DNA of 64,000 nt from Pandoraea captiosa (GCF_902459775.1 NZ_CABPSQ010000014.1:1-64000), one strand, 5' to 3'. Positions 26,678-36,234 are shown, numbered from the stretch's first letter. Numbers and translations: made by a program. The notes: generated by a model from the letters alone, not told the origin.

Positions 26678-27628
26678 ATGGCATTGCAATCACTGGATAT
26701 CAAACGGCGCTCGGCAACGACCTTGCCGTCGCCCTCTGTGCGTGAGGCGCACACGGGCGACGTCGCCAAACTCATCGATGTCTCCAAGTGCATCGGCTGC
26801 AAGGCATGTCAGACGGCATGCATGGAGTGGAACGATCTGCGCGACGAAGTCGGCACCAATGTCGGGGTGTACGACAACCCGGCCGACCTGACGGCGGACT
26901 CATGGACGCTCATGCGTTTCACGGAGTACGAAAACCCGAAGGGCGACCTGGAATGGCTCATCCGCAAGGATGGCTGCATGCATTGCGAGGACCCGGGCTG
27001 CCTGAAGGCGTGCCCGTCGCCGGGCGCGATCGTGCAGTACGCCAACGGCATCGTCGATTTCCACGAAGAAGCGTGCATCGGATGCGGATACTGCATTACC
27101 GGGTGTCCGTTCAACATTCCGCGCATCTCGCAAAAGGATCACAAGGCATACAAATGCACGCTGTGTTCCGATCGCGTGTCCGTGGGGTTGGAGCCGGCTT
27201 GCGTGAAGACCTGCCCGACCGGCGCGATCATGTTCGGCACGAAGGACGCCATGAAGGACCAGGCGGCCGAGCGCATCGAAGACCTGAAGTCGCGCGGTTT
27301 CGATAACGCCGGGCTATACGATCCGGCCGGCGTGGGCGGCACGCATGTGATGTACGTGCTGCACCATGCCGACAAGCCGTCGCTGTATCACGGCTTGCCG
27401 GACAATCCGCGCATCAGTCCGATGGTGACGTTCTGGAAGGGCATGGCCAAACCGCTGGGCGTGGCCGCGATGGCGCTCACGGCCATCGCCGGCTTCTTCC
27501 ACTACATCAAGAGCGGTCCGAACGAAACGACCGAGGAAGATGAAGCGCAGGCCCGTCGGTACGATGCCTCCCGCAAGGGCGGCGGTCCCGACGGCGAGAA
27601 GGGCGTTCGCACGCACGAGGAGGTCTGA
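26678..27628 (+). CDS. fdxH: formate dehydrogenase-N beta subunit (iron-sulfur)
   Basis: A 316-residue protein with four ferredoxin-type clusters; the Cys motifs start at [11 protein letters not shown] (about 38-48) and continue through [24 protein letters not shown] and CTLCSDR / CVKTCPTG. One C-terminal membrane helix (about 258-278) anchors it with the catalytic subunit facing the periplasm. It relays electrons from the alpha subunit to the heme subunit. It starts 9 bases after the alpha stop behind an AAGGGGG sequence. Length is close to FdnH/FdoH (about 295-300), with a slightly longer charged tail. Confidence 0.95.
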   Translation: MALQSLDIKRRSATTLPSPSVREAHTGDVAKLIDVSKCIGCKACQTACMEWNDLRDEVGTNVGVYDNPADLTADSWTLMRFTEYENPKGDLEWLIRKDGCMHCEDPGCLKACPSPGAIVQYANGIVDFHEEACIGCGYCITGCPFNIPRISQKDHKAYKCTLCSDRVSVGLEPACVKTCPTGAIMFGTKDAMKDQAAERIEDLKSRGFDNAGLYDPAGVGGTHVMYVLHHADKPSLYHGLPDNPRISPMVTFWKGMAKPLGVAAMALTAIAGFFHYIKSGPNETTEEDEAQARRYDASRKGGGPDGEKGVRTHEEV

Positions 27629-27630
27629 CC

Positions 27631-28278
27631 ATGGCGCATGACGCTGAAGTTGGCAAGTCGGGTCGGGACGACCTGATCGAGCGCTACAACGCCGCAGAGC
27701 GCATCAACCACTGGGTCGTCGCGGGCACCTTCATTCTGCTTGCGCTCTCCGGGCTGGCGCTATTCCATCCGTCGATGTTCTGGCTCACCAATCTGTTCGG
27801 TGGCGGGCCGTGGACACGGATTCTGCACCCGTTCGTCGGGCTGGTGATGTTCGTCGCCTTCGTGTGGCTCGCGCTGCGGCTCGCCCGCTACAACAAGTTC
27901 GAGCAACGCGACGCCGAGTGGATGAAGCACATCGGCGACGTGCTCAACAATCGCGAGGAAAATCTGCCGGAGGTCGGGCGCTACAACGCCGGACAGAAGC
28001 TGCTTTTCTACGTGATGGTGTTGTGCATGATCGGGCTGTTGCTCTCGGGTATCGTGATCTGGCGCGCATACTTCGCGTTCTATTTCCCGATCTGGGTGAT
28101 TCGTCTGGCGTCGGACGTGCACGCGGTGTGTGCATTCGTGTTGATTTGCGGCATCATTACGCACATCTACGCGGCGATCTGGATCAAGGGTTCCGTGCGC
28201 GCCATGACGCGCGGTACCGTCACCCGCGGCTGGGCGTGGAAACATCATCGCGCCTGGTACAAGCAGCTCAACAAATAA
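27631..28278 (+). CDS. fdnI: formate dehydrogenase gamma subunit, cytochrome b556
   Basis: A 215-residue protein with four membrane helices. Heme-ligand histidines are expected in RINHWVVAGTF (about 25), in the second and in the last helices (VHAVCAFVLICGIITHIYAA). It transfers electrons to the quinone pool. It starts 2 bases after the beta subunit stop. Length and helix pattern are those of FdnI/FdoI. Confidence 0.93.
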   Translation: MAHDAEVGKSGRDDLIERYNAAERINHWVVAGTFILLALSGLALFHPSMFWLTNLFGGGPWTRILHPFVGLVMFVAFVWLALRLARYNKFEQRDAEWMKHIGDVLNNREENLPEVGRYNAGQKLLFYVMVLCMIGLLLSGIVIWRAYFAFYFPIWVIRLASDVHAVCAFVLICGIITHIYAAIWIKGSVRAMTRGTVTRGWAWKHHRAWYKQLNK

Positions 28279-28323
28279 GTCCGGCCCTGCTGGTGGCCGG
28301 ACACTCATACGAGGCCGGCCACC

Positions 28324-29367
28324 TTGCAACGCATTCTCGAACCCGGGCAGATCGAATCGCTCGATCGCACCTCCATTCCCCGTTTGCGCATGCCGCAACG
28401 CGCCGAAGTGTTTTCGGCGCGCGCGGCACGTTTGCGTCAGTTGGCTGACGGCCATCCGCTGGGGGACTACCTGCGGCTAATGGCCGCACTTGTGGATGCG
28501 CAGCAGCATGTGCTCGACAACTTCCAGGCCGAGCGTCCCTCGCCCGAGTCCATCGAACAGGCGCAGCAGCACTGCATGCCGCTCGTGCCCGCCTCCGGCG
28601 GTTACGACGCCGGGCGCTGGCAGCCGTTGCTCGTCCCGCTGCTCGATGCGGTGGCGGCACAGCCGGCGTTGCCCGCCGCCGTCAAAGGGGTGATCGAGCG
28701 TGTTCGCGCGGCCGACCCGGCAGCGCTCGAAGCCGGTGCACAGGCATTGCTCGCGGGACACGGCAAGGGTGTCGATGCCGCGAGCGCGCCGTTTCTGATG
28801 GCGGCGCTGCAAGTACTCTGGACCGGCGTGGCGAGCACCTTCGAGGCCGGTGAAGTGCCGATGCTCGACGTCCCCAATGTCTGCCCCGTTTGTGGCACGC
28901 TGCCGGTGGCAAGCGTGGTGCGCATCGGCGGCGCGCATGAAGGCTATCGCTATCTTTGCTGCGGGTTGTGCGCGACCGAGTGGCACATGGTCCGCGTGAA
29001 GTGCACGCATTGCGAAGCGAGCGAGCACGTCGCCTATCACGTCGTCGACACGGCGGGCGCAGGGACCGACGCCGCATTGGCCTCGGAGGCTGAGAGCGCC
29101 GTGGCTGACGGTGGCATTCTCAAGGGGCCGGACGGGCGACCGAAGCTCGACGAGGCGTCGAAGCGGGTTGCGTCGTCGCCGATTCGCGCGGAGTCGTGTG
29201 ACGATTGTCACAGCTATCGGAAGATCTTCTATCAGGACAAGGACCCGTTCGTCGAACCGGTCGCCGACGACCTCGCCAGTCTGGCGCTGGACGTACTGAT
29301 GGGCGAGGCGGGTTACGCACGCGCCAACGGCAACCCGTTGCTCTGGCAGAACGCCGAAGACGCCTGA
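28324..29367 (+). CDS. fdhE: FdhE, formate dehydrogenase accessory protein
   Basis: A 347-residue cytoplasmic protein with TTG start; GAGG lies about 8-11 bases upstream and the N-terminus (RILEPGQIESLDRTSIP) matches the family start. Three Cys pairs typical of the rubredoxin-like part are present: CPVCG (about 185), CGLC / CTHCEAS and SCDDCHSYRK. FdhE is needed for assembly of respiratory formate dehydrogenases. Its stop overlaps the selA start (TGATG). Confidence 0.93.
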   Translation: MQRILEPGQIESLDRTSIPRLRMPQRAEVFSARAARLRQLADGHPLGDYLRLMAALVDAQQHVLDNFQAERPSPESIEQAQQHCMPLVPASGGYDAGRWQPLLVPLLDAVAAQPALPAAVKGVIERVRAADPAALEAGAQALLAGHGKGVDAASAPFLMAALQVLWTGVASTFEAGEVPMLDVPNVCPVCGTLPVASVVRIGGAHEGYRYLCCGLCATEWHMVRVKCTHCEASEHVAYHVVDTAGAGTDAALASEAESAVADGGILKGPDGRPKLDEASKRVASSPIRAESCDDCHSYRKIFYQDKDPFVEPVADDLASLALDVLMGEAGYARANGNPLLWQNAEDA

Positions 29368-30809
29368 TGGGGACGACGCCGATGGCAGAGCATGACAAGG
29401 GGCGCGCGGGCGCGGTGGATCTGCCGTCGCTCGACCGGTTGCTGGGAACGCCCGGTTTTCAGGCGGCACTTGCCGACTTCGGTCATACGCAGGTCGTTGC
29501 CGCGTTGCGCAGCGATCTCGACGCGCGTCGTGCGCAGGCGCGCGCCGGCACACTCACACACGATGCGCTGACGCCGGCGGCATTCGGCGCGCGGGTCGTC
29601 GCCACGTTGACCGAGCGCAATCGCGCGACGCTGCGCCCCGTCTTCAATCTCACCGGCACGGTGCTGCACACGAACCTTGGGCGGGCGTTGTTGCCCGAGG
29701 CGGCCATCGAGTCGGTCATGCAGGCGCTGACCTCGCCCGCCAATCTCGAATTCGATCTGGCCACCGGGGGACGCGGCGATCGCGACGACCTCATCGCACC
29801 GCTGCTCTGCGAGCTCACCGGCGGCGAGGCGGCGACGGTCGTCAATAACAACGCGGCGGCGGTGCTGCTGATGCTGGCGACGCTGGCCAGGCGCCGGGAA
29901 GTGGTCGTGTCGCGCGGCGAACTGGTGGAGATCGGCGGGGCCTTTCGCATTCCCGACATCATGACGCATGCGGGCGCGAAGCTCGTCGAGATCGGTACGA
30001 CCAATCGCACGCATGCGGCCGACTATCGCAATGCCATTGGCGAAAAGACGGCGCTGCTGATGAAGGTGCATTGCAGTAATTACGAAGTCACGGGCTTCAC
30101 CAAGAGCGTCGATGTGGCCGAGGTCGTGGAGATCGCAAAGCCGCACGGCGTGCCGGTGGCGGTCGATCTCGGCAGCGGCACGCTCACCCCGATGGAGCGA
30201 TGGGGGCTGCCGCACGAGACGACCGTGCAGGAGACGATTGCCGCAGGCGCGGACCTCGTGACGTTCTCCGGCGACAAGCTGCTTGGCGGTCCGCAGGCGG
30301 GCATGATCGTCGGTCGTAAAGACCTCATCGCGAAGATCAAGAAGCATCCGCTCAAGCGCGCGCTCCGGGTGGGCAAACTCACGCTCGCGGCGCTGGAACC
30401 GGTGCTGCGTCTGTATCGGGATCCCGATCATCTGCCCGAGCGGCTGACCACGCTTCGCCTGCTCACGCGTACGCGCGACGAGATGGCGGCGCAAGCCGGG
30501 CGGCTGGCGCCGGTGCTCGCGAAATCACTGGGCGAGGACTACACCGTGACGGCCGCCCCGATGGTCAGCCAGATCGGCAGCGGAGCGTTGCCGGTGGAGC
30601 AACTTCCGAGTTATGGGCTGGCGATTGCGCCGGCTGGCGGCAAGCGCGGCAGCGGGCGCGCGCTGGCGAGACTCGAAGCTGCGTTACGCGGGTTGCCGTA
30701 TCCCGTGATCGGACGCATTGCCGACCAGACGCTCTGGCTCGATCTGCGTTGCCTCGAAGCGGGTGACGAAGCGCGACTGTCGTTGCAGCTTGCGGAGTTG
30801 CGCGCATGA
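29367..30809 (+). CDS. selA: SelA, L-seryl-tRNA(Sec) selenium transferase
   Basis: A 480-residue PLP enzyme that converts seryl-tRNA(Sec) to selenocysteinyl-tRNA(Sec) using selenophosphate. PLP Lys304 lies in [26 protein letters not shown] (94-107) and VVNNNAAAV (158-166) are family blocks. ATG 29367 overlaps the fdhE stop; a second ATG at 29382 is possible. The selB start overlaps the selA stop by 4 bases. Length is slightly over E. coli SelA (463). Confidence 0.95.
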   Translation: MGTTPMAEHDKGRAGAVDLPSLDRLLGTPGFQAALADFGHTQVVAALRSDLDARRAQARAGTLTHDALTPAAFGARVVATLTERNRATLRPVFNLTGTVLHTNLGRALLPEAAIESVMQALTSPANLEFDLATGGRGDRDDLIAPLLCELTGGEAATVVNNNAAAVLLMLATLARRREVVVSRGELVEIGGAFRIPDIMTHAGAKLVEIGTTNRTHAADYRNAIGEKTALLMKVHCSNYEVTGFTKSVDVAEVVEIAKPHGVPVAVDLGSGTLTPMERWGLPHETTVQETIAAGADLVTFSGDKLLGGPQAGMIVGRKDLIAKIKKHPLKRALRVGKLTLAALEPVLRLYRDPDHLPERLTTLRLLTRTRDEMAAQAGRLAPVLAKSLGEDYTVTAAPMVSQIGSGALPVEQLPSYGLAIAPAGGKRGSGRALARLEAALRGLPYPVIGRIADQTLWLDLRCLEAGDEARLSLQLAELRA

Positions 30810-32716
30810 TCGTCGGCACCGCAGGGCACATCGACCATGGCAAGACGAGTCTCGTTCGCGCGCTGACCGGGGTCGACACCGATCGTCTCAAGGAAGAGAA
30901 GGCGCGCGGCATTTCCATTGAGCTGGGATATGCCTACACACCCTTGCCGGACGGCGAGGTGCTGGGATTCATCGACGTGCCGGGGCACGAGAAGCTGATC
31001 CATACCATGGCGGCGGGCGCCGTCGGCATCGACTTCGCGCTGCTGGTGATTGCGGCGGACGACGGCATCATGCCGCAGACCCGCGAGCATCTCGCCATTC
31101 TGACGATGCTGGGCGTGACACGTGGCGTCGTTGCGTTGTCGAAGGCCGATCGCGTAGATGCTGCACGGCTCGCGGCGGTGACGAACGAGATCGGGGCGTG
31201 GCTCGCAGGCACGCCCCTTGCAAGTGCCGAAGTGATTCCCGTGTCTGCGACGACGACGGGCGATGTGGGCGTCGCGGCATTGCGTGAGCGTCTGACGCAA
31301 GCGGCGGGCGCGTTGCTGGCGTCGGGCAATGCTGCGCGTCGCGACGATGCGCTGTTCCGACTGGCGGTCGACCGCGTCTTCACGTTGGCGGGGCACGGCA
31401 CGGTGGTGACGGGCACGGCCTTCGCGGGCACCGTGCGCGTGGGCGATACGCTGACGGTGATGCCGCAGAAGTTGCCGGTGCGGGTGCGAAGCATCCATGC
31501 GCAGAATCGTCCTGTGCAGGCTGGCCGGGCGGGCGAGCGTTGCGCATTGAATCTGGCGGGTATCGAGCGCGATCAGCTCGCGCGTGGCGACTGGATCGTG
31601 GCGCCGGGCTTGTCCGAGCCATCGACGAATGTGGACGTCGAGCTGCACTGGCTCCCGGGCAGCGCGCCGCTCACGCAGTGGTTTCCGCTGCATGTGCATC
31701 TTGGCACGACACACGTGCAGGCGCGCACGGTGCTGCTCGGCGGGGATACGCTTGCCCCCGGCGCCTCGATGCGGGTGCAGCTCGTGTTCGACACGCCGGT
31801 GTGCACGATGCCGGGCGACCGGTTCATCGTGCGCAATCCGCAAGCCACGGCGACCGTCGGCGGCGGGCGCGTGCTCGATCAGGCCGCGCCGGAGCGCAAG
31901 CGTCGTTCGGCGCCCAGACTGGCGTGGCTCGACGCCGTCGCGCGGTATCTCGATGGCGACGGGCTTGACGCCTTGCTCGCGCAATCGCCCTTCGGTCTGA
32001 CGAGTGGTCAGGTCGTCACGGTGACGGGGTTGCCTGCGACGCAATGGGCATGGCCGTCGGGGGCTGTGGTGCACACGGGGTCCGAGGGCGAATCACTGGC
32101 ATTCGCGCCGCAGGCGTGGGAGGTCATGCGTGCGCGAGTGCTCGCCTCGCTGAGCGACTATCACGCACGGGTGCCGGACGAGCCGGGGCTCGACGCGGCC
32201 CGACTGGGGCGCATGACCTGGCCGGCGCTGGACGCGGCACGTTGGCGCGTGATCGTGCAGGCCTTGTTGAGCGAAGGGTCGCTGGCGCGCACTGGTGCAT
32301 GGTGGCACCTGCCGACGCATCGCGTCGAAATGACCGATGAGGAAAACGCGCTGGCGCAGGCGTTGCTGCCGAAGGTGGCGCAGGGACGTTTCGATCCGCC
32401 GTGGGTGCGCGACATGGGGCGCGAGCTGAACGTGCCGGAAGACCGGGTGCGTTCGGTCCTGCGCAAGCTTGCGCGGCAGGGGCGAGTGCATCAGATCGTC
32501 AAGGATCTGTTCTACGACGATGCGTGGGTGCAGACGCTCGCCGACATGATTGCAGGGGCTGACGGTCGGGTGGAAGCCGGTGCGTTTCGGGATGCGACGG
32601 GATTGGGTCGCAAGCGCGCGATTCAGATTCTGGAGTTCTTCGACCGTGCGGGATATACTCGCCGCGTTGGCGATTTGCATGTGCGGCGCCCCGGTGTGGT
32701 TTGGGGCGCGGTGTAG
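30806..32716 (+). CDS. selB: SelB, selenocysteine-specific elongation factor
   Basis: A 636-residue GTPase that carries Sec-tRNA to UGA codons with a SECIS hairpin. G1 is GHIDHGKTS (7-15), G3 DVPGHEKL (about 54-61), and G4 SKAD (an N to S variant also seen in SelB). The C-terminal winged helices (about 380-636) bind the hairpin; [15 protein letters not shown] and [20 protein letters not shown] are clear family segments. The stop TAG (32714-32716) shares its last base with the first base of tRNA-Sec. Confidence 0.95.
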   Translation: MIVGTAGHIDHGKTSLVRALTGVDTDRLKEEKARGISIELGYAYTPLPDGEVLGFIDVPGHEKLIHTMAAGAVGIDFALLVIAADDGIMPQTREHLAILTMLGVTRGVVALSKADRVDAARLAAVTNEIGAWLAGTPLASAEVIPVSATTTGDVGVAALRERLTQAAGALLASGNAARRDDALFRLAVDRVFTLAGHGTVVTGTAFAGTVRVGDTLTVMPQKLPVRVRSIHAQNRPVQAGRAGERCALNLAGIERDQLARGDWIVAPGLSEPSTNVDVELHWLPGSAPLTQWFPLHVHLGTTHVQARTVLLGGDTLAPGASMRVQLVFDTPVCTMPGDRFIVRNPQATATVGGGRVLDQAAPERKRRSAPRLAWLDAVARYLDGDGLDALLAQSPFGLTSGQVVTVTGLPATQWAWPSGAVVHTGSEGESLAFAPQAWEVMRARVLASLSDYHARVPDEPGLDAARLGRMTWPALDAARWRVIVQALLSEGSLARTGAWWHLPTHRVEMTDEENALAQALLPKVAQGRFDPPWVRDMGRELNVPEDRVRSVLRKLARQGRVHQIVKDLFYDDAWVQTLADMIAGADGRVEAGAFRDATGLGRKRAIQILEFFDRAGYTRRVGDLHVRRPGVVWGAV

Positions 32717-32811
32717 GAAGGCATCCGTATCCGGTGATGCGGCCGGGCTTCAAACCCGGTTGGGGGCGTCAGACGCTCCCAGGTCGGTTCGACTCCGGCT
32801 GCCCTCCGCCA
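32716..32811 (+). tRNA. selC: tRNA-Sec (UCA anticodon)
   Basis: A 96-nucleotide tRNA with CCA encoded. Anticodon TCA is at 32750-32752 on a 5-bp stem (CCGGG/CCCGG). The D-stem has 6 bp (CGTATC/GATGCG with one wobble). The long variable arm pairs 8 bp (GGGGGCGT/ACGCTCCC). The T-arm has loop TTCGACT. The 8-bp acceptor stem (GGAAGGCA/TGCCCTCC) has one A-C mismatch at the fourth pair. The 8+5 acceptor/T layout is the hallmark of bacterial tRNA-Sec. It begins at the last base of selB, so it is probably processed out of the long transcript or has a promoter inside selB. Confidence 0.96.
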
Positions 32812-32853
32812 AACACGGCTAAAACACAACCCAAATGCAACAAAAAACAATGA

Positions 32854-32883
32854 GGGCTCCCTGCGCGGGAGCCCTTCTTTTTT
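32854..32883 (+). terminator. rho-independent terminator after selC
   Basis: GGGCTCCC (32854-32861) and GGGAGCCC (32867-32874) form a perfect 8-bp stem with loop TGCGC. It is followed by TTCTTTTTT (32875-32883). It ends the formate dehydrogenase/sel unit. Confidence 0.92.
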
Positions 32884-33163
32884 GGGGCGACGTGTTCAGC
32901 TCTGCTGGCCGCCCGGCACCATGCGCGCCGTCGAGAATCTGCTGGCGGCTTTCGGTTTTGGCCGACTCGGCGGACGCCCGCCGGATCTGCTCAATTCGGA
33001 AATGCTGTGCGACTGTTGCAGCTTCTAGATCGAACGTTCTGCTTGATCCCGTGCTACCGATAAGTCGATGAAGGAACGCGCGACTTCCGCGATCCCGTAA
33101 AATGGCGCCGATGCGGCACGAAGAGGTCGCGCGCTACGTCCGGGGCTATGGAGGGCTTCCGAA
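32884..33163. other. 280-bp gap without a supported gene
   Basis: No complete reading frame with a start and a family match is visible. A minus-strand frame across about 32880-33090 reads as protein-like for about 65 codons but has no start codon, so it could be a decayed gene remnant beside the tRNA. This is weak. Confidence 0.4.
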
Positions 33164-33313
33164 ATGAAAAAACTAACGTTCCTGCTGCTGGCCGCATCGG
33201 TCCTGCTGACCAGTTGTGCCGTTTATCTTCCTGACGACGGACCGCACGGCGGTCGTGGCGGCCCTGGCAACGGATACTGCCCGCCAGGGCAGGCGAAGAA
33301 GGGTAACTGCTGA
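33164..33313 (+). CDS. small lipoprotein
   Basis: A 49-residue protein with a typical lipoprotein signal: MKKLTFLLLAASVLLTSC, lipobox LLTSC with Cys18 as lipidated residue. The mature part is only 32 residues, rich in Gly and Pro, with two further Cys near the C-terminus (GYCPPGQAKKGNC). GGAGGG lies 9-14 bases upstream. A hairpin follows. Function is unknown; small Gly/Pro-rich lipoproteins of this kind are common in Burkholderiales. Confidence 0.75.
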   Translation: MKKLTFLLLAASVLLTSCAVYLPDDGPHGGRGGPGNGYCPPGQAKKGNC

Positions 33314-33329
33314 ACTCAGGCTGGCACCG

Positions 33330-33352
33330 GTCCCCGCTTGTGAAGCGGGGAC
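33330..33352 (+). terminator. hairpin after small lipoprotein gene
   Basis: GTCCCCGCTT (33330-33339) and AAGCGGGGAC (33343-33352) form a perfect 10-bp stem with a 3-base loop, 17 bases past the stop codon. No T-run follows, but the position suits a terminator. Confidence 0.55.
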
Positions 33353-33453
33353 GGCGGTAGCGGCAAAGTACACCGTACATCGATAAGCGCGTCTTGCATT
33401 CTCGTATAATCCAGCCACTAAAAAAATAGACTGGATCATTGCGAGGTTTAACT

Positions 33454-34362
33454 ATGCCGGTTCCGCGTGAGGCCGTTGTCTGGGCCTATCGTTTTTTCCT
33501 CGGTCGCGACCCTGAATCCGAAAATGCGATCATTGGAAAGATGAAGTTGGAGGACGAAGTTCGCCTGATGCAGGAATTTACCAATTCAAGAGAGTTCAAG
33601 GCGAAGCGCCGCGACCTCGTTGTATTTGGCAACTTTGAAGCGGATCGTAAGGAAAAGCTGAGCGCGCCTGCCGGGATGAAGACGATCCGCATCCGTGAAA
33701 TGCCCGCTTCAAGCTTACGCAACGGGGCGGAACGAATTTCTGGAACGATTACGTTCCCATTGGCTGACGAAGAGAAGTTAAAGGACGTTATTTTTTCGTT
33801 CCACGGGCCGAAGGAAGCGGAATCGCTTACGGGCGTCGAAATCGTTCTGAAATCCGTTCCAGCGCTTTATCTGGCGATCTCCGATTCCGAACAAAAAGTT
33901 ACCGTGGGTGAAAAATGTTCGGGCCGTTGGATATTCCATTTGTGGGGACCCGCAATTGTCCAGATCGGCGATCGGGTAACGTCCAACGGCACGGATTGCT
34001 TCATTAATCCAGGCGGCTCGATGCTTGTGGGTGACGATTGCATGTTCGCCAACGCATTTGTTCATGTCGGCGATAACCACGCAATTATCGACGCAGTCTC
34101 CGGCGCGCCGCTCAATTACTCTCCGAACGCGCGAATCGAGTTCAAAAAGCATGTTTGGGTGGCGTCTCGGGCCACAATCCTTGCCGATACGACGATTGGC
34201 GCCGGATGTGTCATCGGCGCGGGCTCGATCGTGAAAGGTAATTTCGACGACAAGTCGCTGATCGTCGGCGTGCCGGCGAAGGTCGTGAGAACAGGCGTGT
34301 CCTGGACACGGAGTTACGAGGGGCGCGGAGCCGAGGACGTGCTCGAAATGCTGAACACATGA
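33454..34362 (+). CDS. hexapeptide-repeat acyltransferase with DUF4214-like N-terminus
   Basis: A 302-residue protein. Residues about 5-52 (WAYRFFLGRDPESENAI, then SREF) resemble the DUF4214 motif found at the N-terminus of sugar-modifying enzymes. Residues about 150-285 form a left-handed beta helix of the LbH type, with alternating small and Ile/Val residues (SNGTDCFINPGGSMLVGDDC, then TTIGAGCVIGAGSIVKGN and VGVPAKVV near the end). The likely reaction is acetyl transfer to a sugar or polysaccharide. GAGG lies 7-10 bases before ATG 33454. The third codon positions are visibly less GC-rich than in neighbouring genes, which suggests transfer. No glycan genes are adjacent. Confidence 0.8.
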   Translation: MPVPREAVVWAYRFFLGRDPESENAIIGKMKLEDEVRLMQEFTNSREFKAKRRDLVVFGNFEADRKEKLSAPAGMKTIRIREMPASSLRNGAERISGTITFPLADEEKLKDVIFSFHGPKEAESLTGVEIVLKSVPALYLAISDSEQKVTVGEKCSGRWIFHLWGPAIVQIGDRVTSNGTDCFINPGGSMLVGDDCMFANAFVHVGDNHAIIDAVSGAPLNYSPNARIEFKKHVWVASRATILADTTIGAGCVIGAGSIVKGNFDDKSLIVGVPAKVVRTGVSWTRSYEGRGAEDVLEMLNT

Positions 34363-34396
34363 CCCGCGCGTTAACCTCGCCGCACATGAAGGATCC

Positions 34397-35317
34397 ATGG
34401 CCCTGAGCCGACTGAATGCCCGACAGCTTGAGACGTTCCTCGCGATTGCGGATTGCGGGAGCATTGCACGCGCCGCCGACAGGGTCTGCCTGACGCCGTC
34501 GGCCGTGAGTCAGTTGCTTGGTGAACTGGAGCGTGAAGTCGGGTTTCGGCTCTTCGACAGAACCACGCGGCGAGTCTCGCTCACGGCGGCCGGTGCCGAC
34601 TTTCTGCCTGCCGCGTCGGCCGCCATGGCGCAACTCTACGCGGCAGAGCGTTCGGCCAGGAACATCAGGGAGCGGGCGTCGGGCGTCATTCGCGTCGGCG
34701 CGCCGCTCGTTCTGTGTGCGGCCGTCCTGCCCGATGCCATTGCCGCGTACCGAACCCTGCACCCGAACGTGAGCGTCCGGCCGTCGGACGTCGAAGTCGA
34801 AAAACTCGTGCCATCCGTTGCCGACGCGCAGATCGACATCGCGCTCGGCCCCAACCAGCCGCTGGGCGAACGGGTGAGCGCCACGCCTCTGTTCGACAGC
34901 CCATGGGTGGTCTGGTGTTCGCCGCAACACGCGCTCGCGCGATACGACGTCGTGCCGTGGGAGGTATTGCGGGAAACGTCCGTGGTGGCCACCGGGCGCG
35001 ACCACGAGTACAGCGTAACGCGCATGCTGAGCGATCAGCCGGACAGTCAGCGCGTGTTGCCCGTCGAAATCGTCGAGAACGTGACGACCGCGTTCGGACT
35101 GGCACGCGCGGGCCTCTCCGTCACGCTCGCACCCGATTATGTGCAAGGCTTCGCGCGTAGCCAGGGGCTGGTAATGCGCCGAACCGGAAAACCGGAGACG
35201 ATTCGGCAAATCTGTCTCTATCACTCGAAAGAACGCGCGCTATCGCCGGCCGCCGCCGGGTTTCATGATTTCCTCGTGCGCTGGGTCGGCGACTGGTACA
35301 AGGCGCTGGCGGCATAA
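34397..35317 (+). CDS. LysR-family transcriptional regulator
   Basis: A 306-residue protein. The HTH is at about 5-65 (LNARQLETFLAIADCGSIARAADRVCLTPSAVSQLLGELE), and the substrate domain at about 92-298 (VIRVGAPLVLCAAVLPDAIA, then LGPNQPLGERV). ATG 34397 follows GAAGGATCC. It precedes a class II aldolase gene on the same strand at 140 bp, so it may regulate that gene, though LysR regulators usually act on divergent targets. Confidence 0.88.
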   Translation: MALSRLNARQLETFLAIADCGSIARAADRVCLTPSAVSQLLGELEREVGFRLFDRTTRRVSLTAAGADFLPAASAAMAQLYAAERSARNIRERASGVIRVGAPLVLCAAVLPDAIAAYRTLHPNVSVRPSDVEVEKLVPSVADAQIDIALGPNQPLGERVSATPLFDSPWVVWCSPQHALARYDVVPWEVLRETSVVATGRDHEYSVTRMLSDQPDSQRVLPVEIVENVTTAFGLARAGLSVTLAPDYVQGFARSQGLVMRRTGKPETIRQICLYHSKERALSPAAAGFHDFLVRWVGDWYKALAA

Positions 35318-35322
35318 CACGC

Positions 35323-35367
35323 TGCGCCCATTTTGCGCCCATTCTTCGCCCATTCTTCGCCCATTCG
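35323..35367. repeat. tandem repeat of a TTCGCCCATTC unit
   Basis: About four imperfect 12-base copies of TTCGCCCATTCT lie immediately past the LysR stop. It is one of several such gene-end repeats in this window. No function is apparent. Confidence 0.6.
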
Positions 35368-35457
35368 TAAGCGCGCTTAAGCAATCGCTAAGCCGAAATC
35401 GCGATACGCAACGCGAGGCCGCGTAGACTCTTCCCGAGGACTGAGGAGACACGCAAC

Positions 35458-36234
35458 ATGACAACGATTTCGGCATTGCCCGCATTCGCTTCATTCAAGC
35501 AACCAGACAATATCGACGACAACGAGTGGGCCGCACGATGTGAGCTGGCCGCCTGCTACCGGGTGTTCGACTACCTGGGCTGGACAGAGCTGATCTACAA
35601 CCACATCACGCTTCGTTTAAGCGATGCCAACCCGCCCGCGTTCCTGATCAATCCCTTCGGGTTGCATTACTCCGAAGTGACGCCGCTCAATCTCGTCAAA
35701 GTGGACGGCGCGGGCAATATCCTCGGGGATAGCCGATACCCGATCAATCCGGCCGGATTCACGGTGCACGCAGCGCTGCACAACGGTTTGCCCGGGGCGC
35801 ATTGCGTCATGCACACCCATACGACGGCGGGCGTTGCCGTCGCCTGTTCCGCCGCCGGTCTGCGCAGCGACAACTTCTACAGCGCGCAACTGCAGGCGCG
35901 CGTGGCGTATCACGATTTCGAGGGTGTCACCGTCAATGCCGAGGAGGGGCCGAGACTGATTCGCAGCATCGATGGAAAAAAGGCGGTGATTCTGCGCAAT
36001 CATGGGCTGCTTTCCTGGGGCGGCAGCCTGCCGGAAGCGTTCACATACCTGTGGACACTGAACCGCGCCTGCGAAATCCAGCTCGCGACCAGCATGATGG
36101 GGCCCTCATTGGCCATCAGCCCCGACATCACGCAAAAATGCGCGCGCGATGCCCTGCAATTCGACCCGGCGTTCGGTGCGGGGCGCGACGTGTTCGATGC
36201 GCTCGTGCGCGTGGCTTTCCGGGCCAAGGGCTGA
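35458..36234 (+). CDS. class II aldolase/adducin family protein
   Basis: A 258-residue protein with the zinc-binding pattern of the family: HTHTTAG (about 119-124) supplies two His ligands and the later HGLLSWGGSLPEAF (about 182) supplies a third. The N-terminal YLGWTELIYNHITLRLSD block is also conserved. It resembles class II aldolases that act on phosphorylated or free sugars and some decarboxylating relatives; the substrate is unknown. A GGAG about 14 bases upstream of ATG 35458 may serve as ribosome-binding site. Confidence 0.88.
   Translation: MTTISALPAFASFKQPDNIDDNEWAARCELAACYRVFDYLGWTELIYNHITLRLSDANPPAFLINPFGLHYSEVTPLNLVKVDGAGNILGDSRYPINPAGFTVHAALHNGLPGAHCVMHTHTTAGVAVACSAAGLRSDNFYSAQLQARVAYHDFEGVTVNAEEGPRLIRSIDGKKAVILRNHGLLSWGGSLPEAFTYLWTLNRACEIQLATSMMGPSLAISPDITQKCARDALQFDPAFGAGRDVFDALVRVAFRAKG

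Noticed and set aside
24707-26689. 660-codon minus-strand open frame opposite fdnG
   Set aside because: It is antisense to the selenoprotein gene and has no recognisable domain.
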